From NCBI RefSeq assembly GCF_000017185.1, contig NC_009635.1, positions 622,563 to 686,562 on the forward strand: a stretch of DNA of 64,000 bases. Reading direction: 5' to 3'. Of the stretch, positions 58,792 through 64,000 are shown one piece after another. Within the stretch, counting starts at the first letter, position 1. Each line of letters begins with the position of its first letter. The DNA is from Methanococcus aeolicus Nankai-3 (GTDB lineage: Archaea; AGJL01; Methanococci; Methanococcales; Methanococcaceae). The notes under the pieces are model-generated. The model worked only from the letters and a program-made list of their open reading frames with translations, ran no database searches and was not told the origin of the DNA. Both the position numbers and the translations under genes were made by a program.

Positions 58792-59520
58792 ATGGAAAAA
58801 ATGGAAAATATAAAGAATAATAAAATAAACGAAATAAAAGACATTGAAAATTTACGCCTAACTTCTGGAAAAATAATAAATAAAAATGTTCATCAAATTG
58901 GCATAATTGCATTAGGTTCATATTTGGAAAATCATGGCACAGTTCTTCCAATTGATACGGATATAAAAATAGCCTCATATATTGCCTTAAATGTAGCAAT
59001 ACAAACAGGGGCAAAGTTTTTAGGCTGTGTGCTACCCTCTACGGAGTACGAATATGTTAAACATGGAATACATAACACACCAAATGAAGTAGTTGAATAT
59101 ATTGACTTTTTAGTGGAACAAGGTAAAAAAATAGGCATAAATAAATTTCTAATAATAAATTGTCATGGTGGGAATACCCTAATAAATGAATTAATAGAGG
59201 AGCTCCCATATAAATCAGATATTAAATTAAAAATAAAAAATATAACGAGTACCCATGCATCAACAGAAGAACTATCCGTTGGATATGTTATAGGAATAGC
59301 CGATAAAAGCAAATTAAAAGAACATAATCCAAAAGATTATCCTGAAATAGCAATGATAGGACTAACAGAAGCTAGGAAAAATAATAAATATATTGATAAT
59401 GAAGCTAAAATAGCCGAAAAAAAAGGTATAACTATTAATGAGGATTTGGGAAATAAAATATTAAAAAACGCAATTAACGAATGTATTTTAGAGGTAGAAT
59501 TATTACTAAATAATAAATAA
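58792..59520 (+). CDS. arfB: ArfB: FAPy nucleotide deformylase
   Basis: A 242-aa creatininase-fold protein (MJ0116 type), hydrolysing the formamide of 2-amino-5-formylamino-6-ribosylaminopyrimidinone 5'-phosphate in F420/riboflavin synthesis. Metal ligands are placed in [16 protein letters not shown] (Glu, His and Asp) and [12 protein letters not shown] (His). [15 protein letters not shown] is also typical. The start at 58792 is not backed by a strong RBS; a TTG at 58780 is possible. Next to the Fic gene, but the operator repeats between suggest separate control. Confidence 0.86.
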   Translation: MEKMENIKNNKINEIKDIENLRLTSGKIINKNVHQIGIIALGSYLENHGTVLPIDTDIKIASYIALNVAIQTGAKFLGCVLPSTEYEYVKHGIHNTPNEVVEYIDFLVEQGKKIGINKFLIINCHGGNTLINELIEELPYKSDIKLKIKNITSTHASTEELSVGYVIGIADKSKLKEHNPKDYPEIAMIGLTEARKNNKYIDNEAKIAEKKGITINEDLGNKILKNAINECILEVELLLNNK

Positions 59521-59539
59521 AATTTTATATCTTATCAAT

Positions 59540-59575
59540 ACTATCAAAATCTATCAATTACTATCAAATTGATAG
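59540..59575 (+). promoter_or_regulatory. Operator repeat 1 upstream of fic
   Basis: A 36-nt sequence repeated exactly at 59588-59623. It contains a perfect 9-bp inverted repeat CTATCAATT / AATTGATAG (59551-59559 and 59567-59575), with a 7-nt spacer. Extra half-sites (TATCAA) occur on its left. It stands just upstream of the TATA-like sequence. Confidence 0.85.
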
Positions 59576-59576
59576 T

Positions 59577-59590
59577 TAATAATATATACT
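59577..59590 (+). promoter_or_regulatory. TATA-like element between the fic operators
   Basis: TAATAATATATACT, in the 12-nt gap between the two 36-nt repeats. A repressor bound at either or both would cover the promoter. Confidence 0.5.
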
Positions 59591-59623
59591 ATCAAAATCT
59601 ATCAATTACTATCAAATTGATAG
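59588..59623 (+). promoter_or_regulatory. Operator repeat 2 upstream of fic
   Basis: Exact copy of the 36-nt repeat. It ends 2 nt before the GGTGA ribosome-binding site (59626-59630), so it would be in the mRNA leader and could also form a hairpin. Confidence 0.85.
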
Positions 59624-59635
59624 ATGGTGAATATT

Positions 59636-60940
59636 ATGAAACTTCCAGAAGTTTTAGAATATACAAAGGAGGACGAAAAAAAAGCATTATATTATTATAA
59701 CGATGAAATTATAGGGTATATTAAAAAATACAATATTATAGAATATATTCATTGGGACAACTTAAAATATAAAAAGGGACTGCCCATTGAACCGAAATAT
59801 CTTTGGATTTTATTAAATATGGATAGAAAAATACATTTTAAAGAGTTAAATTTCCATAATTGGACTTTTAAATATTATATAAATGGTAAAATTCAGCAAT
59901 TTTTAGGGGCGTTTGATAGATTAAAAAATATAGAATTTTCCAAGAAAATAAACGATTTAATTAATGATAAATACAAAATAAATGCAATAATTGAGGAATC
60001 CATAGCATCAAGTCAAATTGAAGGGGCAAAAACAACCACAAAAATGGCAAAAGAAGTTATAAAAAGCGGTAAAAAGCCCAAAAATAATGACGAAATTATG
60101 GTATATAATAACCATGTGGCTATGAAATATATTACAAATGAATTAAAAAATAAAGATTTCACAATTGATGAAATTTTAAAAATACATGATTTAATTTCAA
60201 AAGATTTAATTGAAAATAAATATGTGGGAGAATTTAGAACTATCGATGATGTAATTGTTAAAGACATAAAAACTAACAAAACATTACATATTCCCCCAAA
60301 TCATGAATTAATTGAACCTTTAATAAATGAACTATGTAATTTTGCAAACAATAAAGAGGATAGCACACATCCAATAATTAAAGGAATAATCATCCACTTT
60401 TTGATTGGCTATATTCACCCATTTGTTGATGGGAATGGTAGAACTGCAAGGGCTTTATTTTATTGGTATATGCTGAATAGTAGATATACGATTTTTGAAT
60501 ATTTGAAAGTTTCAGAGTTTATAAATAAATCAAAAGGGAAATATAAAAATTCATATTTATATGTGGAATCCCATAAATGCGATGAATATGAGGGCGATTT
60601 AACTTACTTTATTGGTTATATATTGGATTGTATTGAAAAATCCATAAATAAATTTAATGAGGAACTTAAAGTATTAGAAAACGAATTAAAACATAATAAC
60701 ATATATAATAATTTATTGAATGATTTAAAGAATAATAATTTAAATCTACGACAATTAGGTATTTTAGAGGAAATAATTAAAAATCCTAAAAAGAAATTTA
60801 CTATAAAATATATTGTAAATAGCTATGGTGTAGCATATGCCACGGCAAGAAATGATTTAAATATTTTTGCAGAATTTGGGATACTACAAAAGAAAAAAGC
60901 GGGAAAAGAATTTATATATGTCCCAAATATTGATTTTTGA
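59636..60940 (+). CDS. Fic-domain AMP-transferase with C-terminal winged helix
   Basis: A 434-aa class II Fic protein. The catalytic loop HPFVDGNGRTARALFYW is complete, so it should AMPylate (or otherwise nucleotidylate) a target. The inhibitory helix SSQIEGAKTT in the N-terminal part has the S-x-x-x-E-G pattern, placing it in the self-inhibited class II. The C-terminal ~60 residues (ILEEIIKNPKKKF to the end) resemble a winged helix that could bind DNA. Start at ATG 59636 (GGTGA before). Twin 36-bp operators flank its promoter, so autoregulation is likely. No partner toxin/antitoxin gene was found. Confidence 0.88.
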   Translation: MKLPEVLEYTKEDEKKALYYYNDEIIGYIKKYNIIEYIHWDNLKYKKGLPIEPKYLWILLNMDRKIHFKELNFHNWTFKYYINGKIQQFLGAFDRLKNIEFSKKINDLINDKYKINAIIEESIASSQIEGAKTTTKMAKEVIKSGKKPKNNDEIMVYNNHVAMKYITNELKNKDFTIDEILKIHDLISKDLIENKYVGEFRTIDDVIVKDIKTNKTLHIPPNHELIEPLINELCNFANNKEDSTHPIIKGIIIHFLIGYIHPFVDGNGRTARALFYWYMLNSRYTIFEYLKVSEFINKSKGKYKNSYLYVESHKCDEYEGDLTYFIGYILDCIEKSINKFNEELKVLENELKHNNIYNNLLNDLKNNNLNLRQLGILEEIIKNPKKKFTIKYIVNSYGVAYATARNDLNIFAEFGILQKKKAGKEFIYVPNIDF

Positions 60941-61042
60941 TATTTTAAGTTAAAAAAATGTTATATATTAAAAGTATGTGTTAAAAAGGAGCTCCTGCCC
61001 CGACATAAAAAAATAATATGGATTGGAGCATAAATAGCTCGT

Positions 61043-61186
61043 TTATCCTCTGGACTCCTTAGCTTTTGGTCTTAATTTTGTGTATCCACATTTTCTACAT
61101 TTTGTAGCTTTCCATGGATTTCTTGCCGTGCATCTTAAACATATTTTTTTATGAAACACTCTGTTCATAGCTTCTTCAAATGCCAT
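61043..61186 (-). CDS. rpl40e: Ribosomal protein L40e
   Basis: A 47-aa zinc ribbon ribosomal protein: [20 protein letters not shown] followed by [20 protein letters not shown], with the CxxC...CxxC knuckle. Universal in archaea and usually missed for its size. GGTGAGAAT precedes the ATG at the ideal distance. It follows tsr3 on the same strand by 63 nt, suggesting that a ribosomal protein and an rRNA-modifying enzyme are co-expressed. Confidence 0.95.
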   Translation of the reverse strand: MAFEEAMNRVFHKKICLRCTARNPWKATKCRKCGYTKLRPKAKESRG

Positions 61187-61249
61187 ATTCTCACCAAATT
61201 ATCATTTATTCGTTTTTTAGGTTTTATTATCAATTGCTACTTTTCCCTA

Positions 61250-61783
61250 TTATCTCTTATTCTTTTTATATCTTTTGGAATTATCTTCAATATATTTGTT
61301 TTGAATTTCAATAATTTCCGCGGAGCTCCTGCCCCGATATTTTTCAAGCAATTCTTCATTAAGGTCAATGAATGTATCTGCCCATTTGAAACCATCTAAT
61401 AAAGAGAGGGCATCATTTTTATAGTTTGCGATATATAGTGTAGCAATAAATGCTTCCAAAGTTGTTAATTTACAGGGTTTTCCATAATTTACAGGATTTC
61501 CCGCAATTAAAAGAGGCAAACTTCTTTGATTTTTTGCATTAGTTATACTGAATACTTTTTCAGCCTGTTTCCATGAGCAGTCAAGAGCCATTATTCCGTA
61601 TTTTTTAATTATGTCCCTGTCATCAACAGAAACAGTAGTTTCAGCATAAGGATTTAATAACAAACTATTTCTAGGAAGTTTGTATGTGTTTTTTATGATT
61701 TTTGCATATCCAAGCTTACCCATTTTTAATGCTGTGCATCTTTTCGGGTCGCACTGGTTAGCATGGTATATATATAAGTTCAT
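61250..61783 (-). CDS. tsr3: Tsr3: 16S rRNA aminocarboxypropyltransferase
   Basis: A 177-aa SPOUT-like enzyme (DUF367) that adds the SAM-derived 3-amino-3-carboxypropyl group to the small-subunit rRNA hypermodified uridine. Visible blocks: YIYHANQCDPKRCTALKMGK, VSVDDRDII, ALDCSWKQAEKVF, LPLLIAGNPVNYGKP and LTTLEAFIATLYI. I start at 61783 (GGTGCT upstream) and not at an in-frame hydrophobic extension to 61825. L40e follows on the same strand. Confidence 0.92.
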   Translation of the reverse strand: MNLYIYHANQCDPKRCTALKMGKLGYAKIIKNTYKLPRNSLLLNPYAETTVSVDDRDIIKKYGIMALDCSWKQAEKVFSITNAKNQRSLPLLIAGNPVNYGKPCKLTTLEAFIATLYIANYKNDALSLLDGFKWADTFIDLNEELLEKYRGRSSAEIIEIQNKYIEDNSKRYKKNKR

Positions 61784-61936
61784 AAAAATAGCACCAAATA
61801 TAAAATATAATATTAATATTACCATATATGGAATTATAATATATAAGTAAGTAGGATAATATAATATATAAATATATAAGATATTTAAGATATATGCATG
61901 ATTTAAGCATAAATATACATCGTTGTAGGTTAAATT

Positions 61937-63040
61937 ATGAATAATAACAATAAAATAGGATTTTTACTATCAAAAGAATTTGATGAATCTAAAAATTTTC
62001 TAAAAGAAAATTTTTACGATGGTAAAACTTATGAAATAAGTTTGACATTACCAAAACATGAATTAACTTCCTTATTAAATACAAGCGGAAAATACCCCAT
62101 AACCACAAAAAACAATTATGTTATTGTTGATGGGCTAAATGAAAAAGAAGGAGCAAATATAATAGATAAAGGGGCATATATAAATGAATGTCATCTAATA
62201 TTATTCGGAGCTCCGTCGTTAAATGAATTATATGAAAAATTAAATAATTTTGATTTTCGTTCTGCATACCCCATACTACCAGAACATAGTTTTGCAGTTA
62301 GAACGCTAAAAATTATACAAAATAATAATATTGACAGTGGCATAACTTCAATGGACATAGAACGAAAAGTAGGGGCAATTATTAAAAATAAAACTAATTC
62401 ACCAGTTAATTTAAAAAATCCCGATAAAACCATAAAAATAATAATATTGGATAACATAATTTATTTTGCAATATTAATAAATGAAAGAAATAAAGAATAT
62501 TATTTAAAAAATAGACCGCATTTAAGGGCATATTTCCACCCCGGTTGCATACTTCCAAAATTGGCAAGGTGCATGGTCAATATGGCACAGTTAAAAGAAG
62601 GAGATATAATTTTAGACCCCTTTTGTGGAACTGGTGGCTTTTTAATAGAGGGAGGATTAATTGGCTGTAAATTAATTGGTAGCGACATAGATAATAGAAT
62701 GGTTCAAGGTGCCTTATTGAATTTAAAAACCTATGAATTGGATAACAATGTAATATCAATTAAACAGTGGGACGCCTTAGATGCTAAAAACTATTTAAAA
62801 TCATTAAATATTGAAAAAGTAGATACTATAATTACGGACCCTCCTTATGGTATGTCCACAGCTAAAAAGGGAGACATTGAACATATTTTAAATAATTTAA
62901 AAGAATGTTTAAAAGATGGAGGATATTTGATATTTGCATCGCCAACGATATTAAATTTGGAGGATTTGGAGTTAGAGGGATTATATTCCATATACATACA
63001 TAAAAGTTTAACAAGATATATCCACATATACAAAAAATAA
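61937..63040 (+). CDS. tRNA (guanine10-N2)-dimethyltransferase (Trm-G10)
   Basis: A 367-aa methyltransferase of the Trm11/TrmG10 type. It has an N-terminal THUMP-containing region (residues ~1-165) for tRNA binding, then a Rossmann domain with SAM motif ILDPFCGTGGFLIEGGLIG (~218-236) and catalytic DPPYGMS (TIITDPPYGMSTAK). A 27-nt perfect hairpin lies in the coding sequence (61990-62016). GTAGG-type sequence precedes the ATG. Neighbour TrmY also modifies tRNA, but the genes between run the other way. Confidence 0.92.
   Translation: MNNNNKIGFLLSKEFDESKNFLKENFYDGKTYEISLTLPKHELTSLLNTSGKYPITTKNNYVIVDGLNEKEGANIIDKGAYINECHLILFGAPSLNELYEKLNNFDFRSAYPILPEHSFAVRTLKIIQNNNIDSGITSMDIERKVGAIIKNKTNSPVNLKNPDKTIKIIILDNIIYFAILINERNKEYYLKNRPHLRAYFHPGCILPKLARCMVNMAQLKEGDIILDPFCGTGGFLIEGGLIGCKLIGSDIDNRMVQGALLNLKTYELDNNVISIKQWDALDAKNYLKSLNIEKVDTIITDPPYGMSTAKKGDIEHILNNLKECLKDGGYLIFASPTILNLEDLELEGLYSIYIHKSLTRYIHIYKK
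61990..62016. repeat. 27-nt perfect hairpin inside the trmG10 gene
   Basis: Arms TAAAAATTTTCT and AGAAAATTTTTA (12 bp), loop AAA. It codes for KNFLKENFY in the N-terminal region and lies 53 nt after the start codon. Confidence 0.75.
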
Positions 63041-63053
63041 TAAAATATATTTT

Positions 63054-63554
63054 TTATAAAAAATATTCTTTTTTTAAAATTTCTACAAATTTATTGATTG
63101 TCTTATCAATGCCGTTTTTCTGTCTTTGAATTATATTTTTTTTAGATATTAAATCCCCCTCAATATCTGTTGTAAATAAATATTCATTTTTATCCGATAT
63201 TATACAAATGCCCCCTCTCCCAACTCCTGCGGTGGTGGCTATTGCAATATTACAGTTTAACGAGTTTTTAAGACCTTTTGCCAATATATGAGCTACCTTT
63301 AAATCGTTCTTTTCCGTGTATGCCTTTGAATAACTATATTCATAATCACATTTAGGTAGGGGAGCTCCTAAATTTAAAAGTTTTTCAGCCCCTTCAATAG
63401 ATGGAATAAATGAGGAGGAGATTATTTTTACATTTCCATTAATAATATTATAATATCTGTGGTTTTTGCATTCCTCATATCCAGAGGCTATTTTATGTAT
63501 TGTAGTTCCTATTTTTCCAAGTGTGAAGCATTCTGCTGTGGCTACTGTTATCAT
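63054..63554 (-). CDS. UPF0254 family protein
   Basis: A 166-aa protein of the methanogen family UPF0254 (MJ1251 type). The opening ITVATAECFTLGKIGTTIHKI and IATTAGVGRGGICI (glycine-rich) and the C-terminal RQKNGIDKTINKFVEILKKEY are typical. Function unknown; its restriction to methanogens suggests a link to methanogenesis or cofactor maturation. It precedes no obvious partner; the trmY-type gene ends about 8 nt from its start on the same strand, so an operon is likely. Confidence 0.85.
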   Translation of the reverse strand: MITVATAECFTLGKIGTTIHKIASGYEECKNHRYYNIINGNVKIISSSFIPSIEGAEKLLNLGAPLPKCDYEYSYSKAYTEKNDLKVAHILAKGLKNSLNCNIAIATTAGVGRGGICIISDKNEYLFTTDIEGDLISKKNIIQRQKNGIDKTINKFVEILKKEYFL

Positions 63555-63561
63555 TTTATCA

Positions 63562-64000
63562 TTATTTTAATTTTGCCTTATCCAGTGCATTATGAACTAT
63601 GGTTATACAATGATTTGCATGGAGCTCCAAGGGAGATAATGATACTTTTAGAGCTCCGATATCTTCTAAAAATTTCTCATCCTCTTCCCCTATTCCTATG
63701 TGGTCCCCTAAAATAAATACTATATTTTTATTTTCCGCATTATTTTCCTTATTAAATATATTTTCAATATCTTCCCCATCTTTATGTAAATAATATATTT
63801 CTTTTCCTTCGTTCTTTTTTTCTAAAATTATGTCCTTAAATTCTTTTTTTGCTATGTATATTCCGCTGGTGCTTTCTTTCCATAGTTGCATTGGGCTTTT
63901 ATCCAGTGCTTTTTTTATAAATAGTGCTATACTTCGCTCGTCTGGGCTCACCCGTTTTAATTCTGAACCTACAAATTTTATGGCTACTGGTGGGTTGGGA
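63562..64000 (-). CDS. trmY: TrmY: tRNA pseudouridine-54 N1-methyltransferase (partial, C-terminal part)
   Basis: Continues past the right edge; about 146 C-terminal residues are visible. A SPOUT-class methyltransferase making m1-pseudouridine-54 in archaeal tRNA. Conserved blocks are [40 protein letters not shown] (SPOUT SAM knot) and [17 protein letters not shown]. The visible frame is open to the edge ([16 protein letters not shown] before VSPDER). An internal GTG (63951) is not the start. The UPF0254 gene follows 7 nt downstream. Confidence 0.9.
   Translation of the reverse strand, partial: PNPPVAIKFVGSELKRVSPDERSIALFIKKALDKSPMQLWKESTSGIYIAKKEFKDIILEKKNEGKEIYYLHKDGEDIENIFNKENNAENKNIVFILGDHIGIGEEDEKFLEDIGALKVSLSPLELHANHCITIVHNALDKAKLK

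Noticed and set aside
59540-59623. Repeated 36-mers as a minimal CRISPR array
   Set aside because: Only two units with a 12-nt gap holding the promoter; no cas genes; each unit has operator-type dyad symmetry.

Overview
This 64 kb window is a stretch of a very A+T-rich archaeal chromosome (roughly 70% A+T by eye) from a hydrogenotrophic methanogen of the order Methanococcales. The evidence is the gene content: formylmethanofuran dehydrogenase polyferredoxin subunits FwdF/FwdG, tetrahydromethanopterin (MptD), F420 (CofC) and coenzyme B (HacB-like) biosynthesis genes, a Methanococcus-type S-layer protein, class III (EppA-type) prepilins, an archaeal histone, family B DNA polymerase and archaeal tRNA/rRNA modification enzymes. 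Starts are usually preceded by GGTGA or GAGG. The gene set looks like the genus Methanococcus (M. aeolicus-like), but the species cannot be fixed from the sequence alone. No tRNA, rRNA operon, CRISPR array or provirus was seen.

Layout. 1-4.9 kb: TrmI (partial), RNase HII, a GC-rich structured RNA candidate, enolase, malate dehydrogenase, a small unknown gene, gamma-carbonic-anhydrase-like protein. 4.9-6.45 kb: an IS605-type element whose tnpB is broken by a 53-nt palindromic insert. 6.7-14.9 kb: Fae-Hps, CobT-like, a methanogenesis-marker-like protein, Hjc, AMP phosphorylase, MetG, pantoate kinase. 15-26 kb: AlaS, ArgG, a C1-pathway protein, Trm1, an ACT protein, HtpX, GAPDH, endonuclease III fused to DUF123. 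26-31.5 kb: fumarase alpha, two CBS proteins, a PTPS-family enzyme, then HTH-ferredoxin regulator, fwdF, fwdG. 31.6-40 kb: Taw2, UPF0146, TatD-like, MJ0882-like methyltransferase, ArgD, a transglutaminase-like membrane protein, a sugar nucleotidylyltransferase, a DHH protein, MptD. 40-45.8 kb is the cell-surface region: a GT-C-like membrane protein, two prepilins, the S-layer protein and an acylphosphatase with a heptad-repeat tail. 45.9-64 kb: ABCE1, HacB-like, PolB, DadD, PHP protein, RNA ligase, a box C/D sRNA, an MBL-fold protein, CofC, histone, RibD-like reductase, Toprim protein, NadE, ArfB, a Fic protein with striking operator repeats, L40e, Tsr3, Trm-G10, UPF0254, TrmY (partial).

The most unusual signal is not a gene. 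The perfect 8-bp palindrome GGAGCTCC occurs about 66 times in 64 kb, where about 0.1 would be expected at this base composition. It lies in genes and spacers, on no particular strand, like the HIP1 palindrome of cyanobacteria. One-transition derivatives (GGAACTCC/GGAGTTCC) are also in excess. Around it is a second layer of small repeats: three copies of a 122-134 bp element with TATAGTCAATCTTCGA inverted termini, each just after a stop codon; a twin 78-bp double-hairpin element; many perfect hairpins with 3-nt loops, some inside genes; a duplicated 38-bp leader before dadD that can mask its ribosome-binding site; and paired 36-bp operators around the fic promoter. Functions of hypothetical genes and of all these repeats are inference.
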